Part shown: one piece after another, positions 1 to 8,932 of the stretch | Numbering within the stretch: the first letter of the stretch is position 1 | How the letters are laid out: every line of letters starts with the position of its first letter | Source: Marinisporobacter sp. | Lineage (GTDB): Bacteria; Bacillota; Clostridia; Peptostreptococcales; Thermotaleaceae | DNA: 64,000 nt | Direction of reading: 5' to 3' | Assembly: GCA_025210395.1 (NCBI GenBank) | Contig: JAOARV010000026.1 | Coordinates: 24,014-88,013, forward strand | Made by a program: the position numbers and the translations under genes | Notes under the pieces: model-generated | Databases searched by the model: none | Told to the model about the DNA's origin: nothing | Seen by the model: the letters and a program-made list of their open reading frames with translations, nothing else

Positions 1-20
1 AGAAAATAGAAGAGGGAGTA

Positions 21-764
21 ATGGTTGCACGTATATATGTAGATGAAGAAAAAATCATGGCTTCAAAAGGGATGAAAGTATATATGTATGATTTTGATGG
101 AAATAAAAAAGAAATCAAGCTTCCAGAAGAGATGATTGAAAAAATGAAAGATTTTAGTAGCTTTAACTTTGAAGACGATCTAAAAAAACGCGAGATGAGT
201 AATGGAGGACCTTTTGATGAGAAAACGGTTAAAGAAATAAAAGAAATATATGAATATCACAAAAAAAATAATGGTATATGGAACATTCATAAAAAAGATG
301 ATGAAATTATTTTACAAACCTATAACTGGATTCCTTTTGCTTATAACTTAAAAACCAATGATTATAGAGAATTAACAGAGGAAGAAGTTAAAGAACTTCG
401 CTTGCCTAGAAAAAATACGAAGAAGATAGCTAGAGTAGAAAAAAATCATGAAGGAGAAGAGGAACTTTGGGCATTAAATGAAAATGGAAAACATAAAAGA
501 CTGATTGCAAAAGGAAACTTCCATGGAAGAAGGATTACCATTTCACCAGATCATACGAAAGGGGTATATTGTATGAAGGGGAGAAAGGGAGAAAAAAATC
601 TATTCATTTATGATTTTGAAACAGAAAAAAGTGTTAAAATTTTTCCGGAAATCATTGCAAATTCAGTTTGGAATGCTTCTTCAAATAAATTTTTTATGAG
701 AGAGCCAATGCTTACAAAGGATAAAGAGGTAGAGTATATTACAAGTGTAGTAACATTAAATTAG
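21..764 (+). CDS. hypothetical protein, possibly the 3' part of a longer gene
   Basis: I do not recognise this family. The frame stays open upstream of the ATG at 21 to the window edge, so this may be the C-terminal part of a longer protein. The purine-rich GAGGGAG just before the ATG is only about 3-4 nt away, which is short for a ribosome binding site. The protein is charged and lysine/glutamate-rich with no membrane segment. Around residues 170-210 a run beginning ISPDHTKGVY and continuing NLFIYDFETEK resembles one blade of a TolB/prolyl-oligopeptidase type beta-propeller. That is a weak local resemblance, not an assignment. It is followed by a strong terminator. Confidence 0.5.
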   Translation: MVARIYVDEEKIMASKGMKVYMYDFDGNKKEIKLPEEMIEKMKDFSSFNFEDDLKKREMSNGGPFDEKTVKEIKEIYEYHKKNNGIWNIHKKDDEIILQTYNWIPFAYNLKTNDYRELTEEEVKELRLPRKNTKKIARVEKNHEGEEELWALNENGKHKRLIAKGNFHGRRITISPDHTKGVYCMKGRKGEKNLFIYDFETEKSVKIFPEIIANSVWNASSNKFFMREPMLTKDKEVEYITSVVTLN

Positions 765-800
765 CTTTATTTTTAACTTTAACTAAAGAATAATAGCTGT

Positions 801-838
801 AACTATAAAAAAGAGCGACTATGCTCTTTTTTATAGTT
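801..838. terminator. perfect 16-bp hairpin, bidirectional terminator
   Basis: Positions 801-816 pair perfectly with 823-838 around a 6-nt loop. A-tracts on the left arm and T-tracts on the right would give a U-run in either direction. It closes the gene ending at 764. The rest of 839-1032 shows no gene. Confidence 0.8.
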
Positions 839-1032
839 TAAGAATTTATAAACGCTAGCATCTTTGAATAACTTATGATCAAAAAATTAAATGATAAATT
901 TCGTTGGAGAGATGAGCATATGAGATAGCATAATAGGAATCTTTTGTAGATGAAAATAAGGATAGAGATAAGAATATGTTAATACATACCTAATATATGT
1001 AAAGATATAGATAGGAAAAAGGAGATAAAAGG

Positions 1033-1737
1033 ATGGAAATAAAAATACTTATAGCAGATGATGAAGAAAATATTACAAATGCAATTGCTTATGCCCTAAA
1101 GCGTGAACAATATACTGTATATACAGCGTATGATGGGCAGGAGGCAATAGACAAAATACAAAAGTTTCATCCAGATATATTGATTTTAGATGTGATGATG
1201 CCAAAGCTGAGTGGGTATGATGTGTGCAGGAGAATAGGAGACAATATGAATATGGGCATTCTTATGCTGACAGCTAAAAATGATTTAGTAGATAAAGTAT
1301 TAGGTTTAGAACTTGGAGCAGATGATTATGTAACGAAGCCCTTTGATTTAGTAGAGCTTCTTGCAAGAGTTAGATCCTTGAGTCGAAGAATAAAAAAAGG
1401 ACAAAATAATATGGAAAAAAATCATGAGGATGAGGCGGTCCAGTTACATGAAATAAAAATAGGCCTAAAGGAAAGAGTCGTCTATATAAAAGATCAGATC
1501 ATAGATTTTAAACCAAAAGAATTTGATCTTTTAGCATTTTTGGTTAAAAATAAGGAGAAAACTTTTACAAGAGATGAAATATTGGATCATGTTTGGGGGC
1601 AAGATTATTTTGGTGGAACAAGAACTATTGATATACATATTCAAAGAATTAGGAAAAAGCTTGGAAAATACAGTGGGATGATAAAGACGATACCCAAAAT
1701 TGGATATAAAGCTGTGGAGAAATCCTATGAAAACTAG
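1033..1737 (+). CDS. OmpR/PhoB-family response regulator
   Basis: DNA-binding response regulator of a two-component system. An N-terminal receiver domain (about residues 3-115) has the acidic pair D9-D10, the phospho-acceptor D53 in LDVMMPK and the conserved K in YVTKPF. A C-terminal winged helix (about 135-232) carries the OmpR-type segment RTIDIHIQRIRKKLG. The start is an ATG behind AAAGGAG. The partner kinase begins inside its last codons (11-nt overlap), so the two are translationally coupled. Target genes are unknown; the EamA transporter at 3343 is the nearest candidate, by position only. Confidence 0.93.
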   Translation: MEIKILIADDEENITNAIAYALKREQYTVYTAYDGQEAIDKIQKFHPDILILDVMMPKLSGYDVCRRIGDNMNMGILMLTAKNDLVDKVLGLELGADDYVTKPFDLVELLARVRSLSRRIKKGQNNMEKNHEDEAVQLHEIKIGLKERVVYIKDQIIDFKPKEFDLLAFLVKNKEKTFTRDEILDHVWGQDYFGGTRTIDIHIQRIRKKLGKYSGMIKTIPKIGYKAVEKSYEN

Positions 1738-3202
1738 TATAAAAGTAAAATGGACTATATTTATTATTTTATTGCTCATTTTCAATCTTTTAATGATAAG
1801 TTTTTTCATGTTAAGAGGGATAGAGAAAAATCAAAGACAGTCCTATGAAGCACTTTTAAAGGATAATAGTAAAACGGCAAACCTTTATATAAGGGAAAAA
1901 TTTCTTTCCAGTGATGAGAAAGATTTTCAAAAGTTTTATGTTAAAAATGCAGAAAGTCTTGTCTTAGGCTTAGGGAGAATACTAGATTTACCTATTGTTC
2001 TTTATGATATGAAAGGAAATGAGATAGGTAGTATACATAATGATGTAGGAGATGAAAAGAAGCTAAAAATTATGGAGGATGTTCTTCATAATAAAATTGT
2101 ATATGAAAAAAATGGACAAGAGATCGTATACTTAGCTCCTGTGTATGATTTTGAAAAACAAATGGGTGTATTAAGCTTTGAATATTATACACAAAAAGAA
2201 AGAAATTTTTATGAAGAGATCAGAAAGCTTTTTTGGGAAGTAGGCATTGTTTCAATTTTTATGACTTATTTATTGGCACGTTTTTATCTTTCCAAAATTG
2301 TAAACAATATATTCTGTCTTAAAAAATCTGTAAAAGAAATTGAAAGAGGAAATTATGAAGATGTAAGGGTTTTGGATGAGAAGGATGAGTTTGGTGACTT
2401 AAGTGGCGGGATCTATTTTATGTCCAACAAAATAAAAGAAAATATTCAGCAAATCAATGATGACAAAGAAAAGCTTCAGCTTGCAGTAGAAAAGCTTCAA
2501 AGCCTTGAAAAACAGCAAAAAGAATTCATAGGGAATATTACCCATGAATTTAAGACCCCTTTAACAGTAGTGAAAGCACAAATGGATTTGATAAGCCTTT
2601 ATAGAGATGATGAAGAGTTAGTTTGTAAATCGAAAGAAATAGCAGAAAAGGAGTTAAAAAGATTAGATAGTATGGTTGAAAACATCCTTCATTTATCTAG
2701 AATCGAAAAATATGATTTTGAATTAAAAAAAGAAAAAATTAATACGAAAAAGCTTCTTATGGATATATGTCATAGAATGTGTGGAAAAGCTTCTAAATTT
2801 CATATAAAGATGATACAAAAGCTAGAAGAAACTTATATTTTTATGGATGCTGAAAGCTTTATGCAGATTTTTATTAACCTCATAGACAATGCAATCAAAT
2901 ACAATATCAATGGGGGAAAAATAGTTATAAGAAGCTATACTAAGGAGGATAAAAACTATATTGAAATAGAAGATACAGGGATTGGTATCCCCCATGAGCA
3001 TAGAAGAAAAATATTTGAGCCCTTCTATACGGTGGATAAAAACAGATCGAAAAAATTTTCGGGAACGGGATTGGGACTTTCTCTTGTCAATAAGCTTGTG
3101 AAAAGACAAAAGGGAGAGATCAGGCTTTTAGATGATCAAGAAGGCACTTGTTTTCAAGTAGTATTCCCTATTTATGATGAAAAAATCAGGAATGGATTTT
3201 GA
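1727..3202 (+). CDS. sensor histidine kinase
   Basis: Membrane sensor kinase partnering the regulator at 1033. I chose the ATG at 1727, with GGAGA upstream, over an in-frame start at 1700 that lacks a site. Layout: transmembrane helix at about 8-28, an extracytoplasmic sensor region of about 130 residues, a second helix near 165-185, HAMP, then HisKA with the phospho-acceptor His at about 273 in NITHEFKTPLT. The catalytic domain has the N box NLIDNAIKYN (about 384), the G1 box DTGIGIP and the G2 box GTGLGLSL. All catalytic motifs are intact. The sensed signal cannot be inferred. Confidence 0.92.
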   Translation: MKTSIKVKWTIFIILLLIFNLLMISFFMLRGIEKNQRQSYEALLKDNSKTANLYIREKFLSSDEKDFQKFYVKNAESLVLGLGRILDLPIVLYDMKGNEIGSIHNDVGDEKKLKIMEDVLHNKIVYEKNGQEIVYLAPVYDFEKQMGVLSFEYYTQKERNFYEEIRKLFWEVGIVSIFMTYLLARFYLSKIVNNIFCLKKSVKEIERGNYEDVRVLDEKDEFGDLSGGIYFMSNKIKENIQQINDDKEKLQLAVEKLQSLEKQQKEFIGNITHEFKTPLTVVKAQMDLISLYRDDEELVCKSKEIAEKELKRLDSMVENILHLSRIEKYDFELKKEKINTKKLLMDICHRMCGKASKFHIKMIQKLEETYIFMDAESFMQIFINLIDNAIKYNINGGKIVIRSYTKEDKNYIEIEDTGIGIPHEHRRKIFEPFYTVDKNRSKKFSGTGLGLSLVNKLVKRQKGEIRLLDDQEGTCFQVVFPIYDEKIRNGF

Positions 3203-3342
3203 GAATCACAAGAATAAGTACAAGGGAATGGATATATTATTTTATATAAAATGAAATACCCTATATTTACAAGAATACTGTATAATAATGAAAGAGTAAA
3301 AAAATAGCTATTAATAAAAATATATACGAGGAGGGATGATTG

Positions 3343-4230
3343 ATGAAAAAAGGAAAGGCAGAAATAATCATGATAGTAATTGTAGCCATGTGGGGGTTAT
3401 CTTTTAGCTTAACCAAGCCAATACTAAAGAATATTGAAGTATTTAATTTTATGGCCCTTCGATTCTTAATCGGTGGAGGTGTGTTATGCGGCATACTTCT
3501 TCTGTTGGGAAAACTTAAAGTTAAACGTGAACAATTGATAGGAGGAATGATTACAGGAGCAGTTTTGTTTTTATCATTTATATTTCATACTATTGGATTA
3601 AAATATACAACTGTTGCTAAAAATGCATTTATCGTTGGGAGTAGTGTTGTATTTGTGCCTTTTATTGCAACGTATATCAGAAAGCAAAAACAGCCTATAT
3701 TTGTTTGGATAGGTACTTATTTGGCTATATTGGGTCTTGCATTAGTTACCTTAGAAGGGAAGCAAGGGGGAATCAACTTTGGGGATGTGATGACTTTAGT
3801 TGGATCTATTATTATGGCATACTATGTTATTTTAGTTGAAGAATATGTTACAAAATATGATGCAACGGTTATTGCAGCTATTCAAATTAGTGTTGTTGGA
3901 ATACTGAGTTTAATAGCTTCTTTGGTGATAGAAGAACCAACCATGGATTTGTCATCAGAGGGATGGAAAGGAATGTTATTCTTAGGAATTGTTTGTACGT
4001 CCTTAGCATATTTAATGGCTAATATAGCTCAAAAATATGTTCCAGCTACAAGCATGGCACTGATTTATACACTAGAGCCTATTTTTGCAGCTTTATTTGG
4101 ATGGCTTTTCCTGTCAGAAAGGATAGGAATCCAAGCAGTAATTGGTGCGATTCTTATTGTCATCAGTGTAGCAATGCCAAATATGGATGTATTCATTAAG
4201 AGAAAAAGGGATCATGTTCAAACAGAATAA
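3343..4230 (+). CDS. EamA/DMT-family transporter
   Basis: Drug/metabolite transporter superfamily protein of 295 residues with ten hydrophobic segments formed by two EamA repeats, the usual length and layout. Recognisable family features are WGLSFSLTKP near the N-terminus and the second-repeat end YTLEPIFAALFGWLFLSERI. The ATG at 3343 is preferred over a TTG one codon earlier because GAGGAGGG at 3328-3335 then has 7-nt spacing. It stands alone between two-component genes and a terminator. Substrate is unknown; family members export amino acids, nucleobases or other small metabolites. Confidence 0.88.
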   Translation: MKKGKAEIIMIVIVAMWGLSFSLTKPILKNIEVFNFMALRFLIGGGVLCGILLLLGKLKVKREQLIGGMITGAVLFLSFIFHTIGLKYTTVAKNAFIVGSSVVFVPFIATYIRKQKQPIFVWIGTYLAILGLALVTLEGKQGGINFGDVMTLVGSIIMAYYVILVEEYVTKYDATVIAAIQISVVGILSLIASLVIEEPTMDLSSEGWKGMLFLGIVCTSLAYLMANIAQKYVPATSMALIYTLEPIFAALFGWLFLSERIGIQAVIGAILIVISVAMPNMDVFIKRKRDHVQTE

Positions 4231-4323
4231 GAAGATAAGGTTCATGTTAATAGGATGATGGTTCTTTATTTGAAGAAATAAATATTTTTAATGAAAAAAT
4301 AGAGTAACGCTTGCATCTATTAG

Positions 4324-4350
4324 GAGTCTCCATTAGGGGGCTTTTTTTTG
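4324..4350 (+). terminator. Rho-independent terminator of the EamA gene
   Basis: A G-U-containing stem, AGTCTCC against GGGGGCT, is followed by eight T residues. The remainder of 4231-4636 is AT-rich with no recognisable gene. Confidence 0.7.
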
Positions 4351-4636
4351 AAGAAATTTGTTTTTTCTCTATTTTTCAATTTTATTTTTGTTTAAAGAAG
4401 TAGCTGTGGTAAAATTAAGAGTAGTTAGAAAATAATTGTTATTGTGTCTATAAATGAAAAAAATGTATATTTTTATATATTCCTATAGATAAGCAAATTG
4501 GACATTAAAATGATAAAGAGAAAAATTGATCTTTAAGACTTTTGAAGCATTCATCATAAAATGAAAATGTTGAAATTGTTTACCTATAATAAAAGAAGTA
4601 TTTTTAACAAGTTCAAGTTTGTAAGGGGGAGAAACA

Positions 4637-5755
4637 ATGGGTTTAATGTCAAAAGAAGAATTTTTTAAAAAATATGATAGCATAGAAGAAGAAAAGTTTG
4701 ATAAAATTTCATTGAATTGGGAAATAATAGAAGAAATTTATGAGGATTATATAGGGAAGATCAAAGATTTAGAAGTGATTGCTATAAATATTACTAATTT
4801 ATTAATGGAAGTAGATAAAGTACACTCTATAAGAAAAAGAGTGAAGGACCCAGAGCATTTGATTGAGAAGATCATAAGAAAGAGCATTAAAAAACCAAGG
4901 TTAAAGATTAATGTAAACAATTATTCTAAAATCATAACAGATTTGATTGGCATAAGAATTCTTCATTTATTTAAAGAAGATTGGGTGCCTATCCATGAAA
5001 AAATAATGAAAACATGGAATCTTAATGAAAAACCTCAAGCCAATATCCGCAAGGGGGATCGAGAAATTGTTTTCAAAGAAAATCATTGTGATATTAAAGA
5101 GCATAAGTATGGCTATCGTTCTGTTCATTATTTGATTAAGCATCCTTTCACAAAAGATGAAGAAAAAATCGTTGAAATTCAAGTAAGAACCCTTTTTGAA
5201 GAAGCATGGAGTGAGATTGATCATCAAATCAGATATCCATATGATATTGATAACCCTATTCTTGCAGGATATTTGGTTATGTTTAATGGATTAGCTGGAA
5301 GTGCTGATGAAATGGGAGGGTTTATAAAGCTTTTAAAACAAGAGCTAGATTATAAGGATCAAGCAATAGAAGAAAGAGATACGGTTATAAAAGAGTTGCA
5401 AGAGCAGATTAATCTTTCAAAATTAGATGAGCATGAAAAAGAACAAATCAATTTAAGATTAGTAAAATTAACAGAAAAAGAGCCAGAAAGAACGCCAGTA
5501 ATTTTAAATGAATGGAATATAAATTCTTCCTTAGCAGAATCCATGGCTAAAATATCTTCTATTAGTAGCTTTGTAAAAAACCATTCAGGATTACAGGAAT
5601 CTATTTCAAAGATAACAGATAGCTTAAAACCAGACTTGATGGAGTACAAATCTGCATTATCAAAGGTAGCAGATTCTATTAAGGAAAGACACTTAATCTC
5701 TGAGATCAAATCTGAAATTGGCTATAATCTAGAAAATGTAAAAAAAATAGAATAG
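4637..5755 (+). CDS. RelA/SpoT-domain protein with long C-terminal extension
   Basis: Likely (p)ppGpp-synthetase-like nucleotidyltransferase. Synthetase-fold motifs run in order: HSIRKRVKDPEHL (about 63-75), TDLIGIRI (101-108), YGYRSVHY (158-165) and VEIQVRTLFEEAW (179-191), the last containing the conserved Glu and Arg, then SEIDHQIRYP. There is no HD hydrolase domain, TGS or ACT domain. At 372 residues it is much longer than the small synthetases RelP/RelQ (about 210); residues from about 235 on look coiled-coil and helical. AGGGGGAG lies 6 nt before the ATG. It is monocistronic with its own terminator. Whether it makes pppGpp, ppApp or acts as a toxin cannot be read from sequence. Confidence 0.85.
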   Translation: MGLMSKEEFFKKYDSIEEEKFDKISLNWEIIEEIYEDYIGKIKDLEVIAINITNLLMEVDKVHSIRKRVKDPEHLIEKIIRKSIKKPRLKINVNNYSKIITDLIGIRILHLFKEDWVPIHEKIMKTWNLNEKPQANIRKGDREIVFKENHCDIKEHKYGYRSVHYLIKHPFTKDEEKIVEIQVRTLFEEAWSEIDHQIRYPYDIDNPILAGYLVMFNGLAGSADEMGGFIKLLKQELDYKDQAIEERDTVIKELQEQINLSKLDEHEKEQINLRLVKLTEKEPERTPVILNEWNINSSLAESMAKISSISSFVKNHSGLQESISKITDSLKPDLMEYKSALSKVADSIKERHLISEIKSEIGYNLENVKKIE

Positions 5756-5783
5756 AGCATATAAAAGCTATAAGGATGAAAAC

Positions 5784-5833
5784 ATCCCCTATGAATGAGA
5801 CGATTAAAAAGTCTATTCAGGGGATTTTTATTT
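5784..5833 (+). terminator. terminator of the RelA/SpoT-domain gene
   Basis: ATCCCC at 5784 pairs with GGGGAT at 5820, with an inner stem (TGAAT/ATTCA, AGAC/GTCT), followed by TTTTTATTTT. Confidence 0.82.
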
Positions 5834-5960
5834 TAAACGATAAAGATTTATGATTGTTTTATTTTTCTTAAGAAATCTGTAAGAATTATAGTAGGATAAT
5901 TTTAGAAAATATATGCTAATATAGCTATATGAGATATCTCAAAAGGTATGGGAGTGAAAT

Positions 5961-6653
5961 ATGCATATGTATAATATATTGGTTGTTGATGATGAAAAAG
6001 AAATAACAGATGCCATAGGAGTTTATTTAAAAAATCAAAACTATCATGTTTTTAAGGCATATGATGGGGAAGAAGCCTTAAAAATTTTTGAAAGAGAAGA
6101 AATTCATTTGGTTCTTATGGACATTATGATGCCAAAGCTAGATGGTACAAGTGCCACCATCAAAATAAGAGAAAAAAGTACTGTACCTATTATCATGCTT
6201 TCTGCAAAGTCTGAGGATATGGATAAAATATGGGGACTTAATATTGGTGCGGATGATTATATCACTAAGCCCTTTAATCCAATGGAGCTACTGGCAAGGA
6301 TTAATTCTAATCTTAGAAGATATACTAGCTATTCAAATACGAAAGAAGTAAGAGAGCGTATGATCAAAATAGGTGGTATTGAGTTAAATGATGAATGCAA
6401 AGAGGTATTAGTAGATGGAGAAGGGGTAAAGGTGACTCCCCTTGAATATAAGATTCTTTATTTACTGATGAATCATCCTAATCGAGTATTTTCTATAGAA
6501 GAAATATATGAAAAGGTATGGAAGGAACCAGCCTATAATCCTGATACGGTGACTGTTCACATAAGGAGGATCCGAGAAAAAATTGAAATCAATCCGAAGG
6601 AACCAAAATATTTAAAGGTGGTGTGGGGAATTGGATACAAATTTGAACAATGA
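5961..6653 (+). CDS. OmpR-family response regulator (VanR-like)
   Basis: Two-component response regulator of 230 residues. The receiver domain has D10-D11, the phosphorylation site D54 in LMDIMMPKLDG and the conserved K in YITKPF. The C-terminal winged helix contains VTVHIRRIREKIE. GGGAG 6 nt upstream supports the ATG at 5961 rather than the ATG two codons later. The kinase at 6631 overlaps its 3' end, so it is the cognate partner. Its general type is common in Clostridia beside polytopic kinases; the target is unknown. Confidence 0.92.
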   Translation: MHMYNILVVDDEKEITDAIGVYLKNQNYHVFKAYDGEEALKIFEREEIHLVLMDIMMPKLDGTSATIKIREKSTVPIIMLSAKSEDMDKIWGLNIGADDYITKPFNPMELLARINSNLRRYTSYSNTKEVRERMIKIGGIELNDECKEVLVDGEGVKVTPLEYKILYLLMNHPNRVFSIEEIYEKVWKEPAYNPDTVTVHIRRIREKIEINPKEPKYLKVVWGIGYKFEQ

Positions 6654-8769
6654 TTTAAAGGATGATAAAGATGAAAAGAAGAACATGAAAAAAGCAAGAA
6701 AGCAAAATAAGTTTAGGGCTTCAGCTTTTGTGACGATCTTAATGATTTTTATATTTGCAGTTGTCTCTGTAGGAAGCTATTTACCTACAAAGGATTTGTT
6801 ATTTTCTGAAAAGAATATTACAAAGACTTATATAGAAGGAGATCATTTTAATTATAGATTGGCACGATTAACAAGGTATTTAGAAAGAGTAGTGGTTGAA
6901 GGAAATGATGAAGATCCATATGAATATGCTAATATAGACAGTATTAAATATTATATAAGCAATAAGGATAAAACCATTAGCAAAAGTAATATAAAGGATA
7001 TAGATGAGGTACAGGGTATCAATGAAGAAGTTGTTAATGAAGAACGTGAAATTAGTAAAAATAATATAAGAGGTACTATAGAAAGTAAATTAGAACAGCT
7101 TATGAATAAGAGTATGTTTTATATGCATATAAAAACAGATGATAAGGGAAATATTCAGATAGAGCAGATATCAGATAAAAAATTTGATCAATATGAATTT
7201 AAAAATACATTAAATTCTATCAATAAAAGTCTAGAAGCATATGCAAACCTAGAGATTATTTATATGATTCCATATGACTTAAAGTCTCCGGTAAACTTTC
7301 ATAACTATCAAGATGCTTTTACAAGAGATATACAAGAATTTTATATGAAATTTTATATAATGATTATAGTAGCAATAGGGATTGTGGGGGTATTGATTTT
7401 AAGCATTGTAGCTTTTTGTATCCCTTATGAAAGACAAAAGAAAATATCTATTTGTAGTCTCTATAATAAAATGCCTTTAGAGATCAAGGGTTTTATATGG
7501 CTGGGATTAGTTGGATTTGTAGGCGTTACACCACTTGTTGAAGAATTTAGTTATGGAATCTATCAACCCTTTGATTTTTTGCATACGATTTATTATGCTG
7601 ACGAATATTTTTATATAATAGGAATTCCCATAACTTTTATATTTTATCTATTTATTTATTTAAGTATTGTCTATATAAAATATATTTATCATACAGGCTT
7701 TAAAAAAGGATTGATTGAAAATAGTATTGTAGGGAAAATATATTTTTATATTACAATAGAAATGAAAAAAATGTTTAAAGAAATGATAGAGCTGGATACG
7801 AAAAAAAGTATTAATAAAAAAATTGGAGTGGTATTAGGTTTTATAGCATGGATGGTGATACTTTTTGGACCTTGGGGATTTGCTTTAGGTGCATTCTGTG
7901 TTATGTTCTTATATCATTGTTTTAGTAATCTTAGGATTAAAGTAAAAGCTTTAAATGATGCAACGAGTAAACTAGCTAAAGGAGATTTTAATATAGATTT
8001 TGAAGAAGATATGGGTATTTTTACTTCAATCTGTGAAAATTTAAATAATATTAAGGATGGCTTTAAAGTAGCTATTGATGAAGAGATAAAAAGTCAGCAG
8101 ATGAAAACAGAGCTTATATCAAATGTTTCACATGATTTAAAAACGCCTCTTACTTCTATTATTACCTATGTGGACCTACTAAAGAAAGAAGCTATTCAAA
8201 ATGAAACACAAAAGGAATATATTGATGTTTTAGATAGAAAAGCTAAAAGGTTAAAGGTGCTGATAGAAGATTTATTTGAGGCAAGTAAAGCAAGCAGTGG
8301 AAATATTGACCTTCACTTAGAAAAGGTAGATGTGATCGCTTTATTTCGCCAAACATTAGGAGAATTAGAAGAAAAAATCAATCAAAGTACCCTTCAAATG
8401 AAAATGAATTTACCAGAAAATAAGGTGATCTGCCAGTTAGATGGACGAAGAACCTATCGAGTTTTTGAAAATATCATGAGCAATATTCTAAAATATGCTA
8501 TGCCTCATTCAAGAGTTTATATAGATGCTTTAGAAGATGAAAAAGAGATCAGCTTTACATTCAAAAATATTTCAGGTTATGAAATGAATTTTGATATAAG
8601 TCAAATTACAGAACGTTTTACAAGGGGAGATAAATCTAGAAATACAGAAGGGTCAGGACTAGGGCTTGCAATTACTAAAAGCTTAATAGAACTTCAAAAG
8701 GGAAGCTTAAATATTACCATAGATGGAGATTTGTTTAAGGTGATTGTGACCTTTCCTAAAGGAGAATAG
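6631..8769 (+). CDS. polytopic sensor histidine kinase
   Basis: Kinase of about 712 residues. The start is uncertain: TTG at 6631, closely preceded by GTGGGG and overlapping the regulator by 23 nt, or ATG at 6685 (residue 19). An N-terminal helix (about 28-50) precedes a roughly 190-residue extracytoplasmic domain, then several more membrane helices between about 240 and 425, so the sensor is polytopic. HisKA follows with its His at about 501 in NVSHDLKTPLTS. The catalytic domain is unusual: the N box is ENIMSNILKYA and the normal DxGxG segment is replaced by FKNISGYEMNF, whereas the G2 box GSGLGLAIT is intact. The same replacement is typical of a clostridial kinase subgroup, so activity is still likely. 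Confidence 0.88.
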   Translation: MDTNLNNDLKDDKDEKKNMKKARKQNKFRASAFVTILMIFIFAVVSVGSYLPTKDLLFSEKNITKTYIEGDHFNYRLARLTRYLERVVVEGNDEDPYEYANIDSIKYYISNKDKTISKSNIKDIDEVQGINEEVVNEEREISKNNIRGTIESKLEQLMNKSMFYMHIKTDDKGNIQIEQISDKKFDQYEFKNTLNSINKSLEAYANLEIIYMIPYDLKSPVNFHNYQDAFTRDIQEFYMKFYIMIIVAIGIVGVLILSIVAFCIPYERQKKISICSLYNKMPLEIKGFIWLGLVGFVGVTPLVEEFSYGIYQPFDFLHTIYYADEYFYIIGIPITFIFYLFIYLSIVYIKYIYHTGFKKGLIENSIVGKIYFYITIEMKKMFKEMIELDTKKSINKKIGVVLGFIAWMVILFGPWGFALGAFCVMFLYHCFSNLRIKVKALNDATSKLAKGDFNIDFEEDMGIFTSICENLNNIKDGFKVAIDEEIKSQQMKTELISNVSHDLKTPLTSIITYVDLLKKEAIQNETQKEYIDVLDRKAKRLKVLIEDLFEASKASSGNIDLHLEKVDVIALFRQTLGELEEKINQSTLQMKMNLPENKVICQLDGRRTYRVFENIMSNILKYAMPHSRVYIDALEDEKEISFTFKNISGYEMNFDISQITERFTRGDKSRNTEGSGLGLAITKSLIELQKGSLNITIDGDLFKVIVTFPKGE

Positions 8770-8788
8770 ATAGAAATAGATAGAAAAT

Positions 8789-8822
8789 AAAGGGGACACA
8801 AGGGGTGTTCCCTTTATTTTTA
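8789..8822 (+). terminator. terminator of the two-component operon
   Basis: AAAGGGGACAC (8789-8799) pairs with GTGTTCCCTTT (8805-8815) with one G-U pair, followed by ATTTTTAT. Confidence 0.85.
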
Positions 8823-8867
8823 TAAAATTTAAAGGGAAAATAGATTTGTGCTCTCGATTCAAAATAA

Positions 8868-8897
8868 TTGATTGATGCTATTGGTACATGGTACAAT
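8868..8897 (+). promoter_or_regulatory. putative vegetative promoter of the MFS gene
   Basis: TTGATT at 8868 and TACAAT at 8892 are separated by 18 bp, immediately upstream of the MFS gene and downstream of a terminator. Confidence 0.5.
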
Positions 8898-8932
8898 GTG
8901 ATAATAAAATTTGAATAGTTGAGGTGCTGATT

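Noticed and set aside
1531..1809. Minus-strand ORF over the regulator/kinase junction
   Set aside because: It is antisense to two well-supported genes, has no ribosome site or family motif, and reflects codon bias of the other strand.
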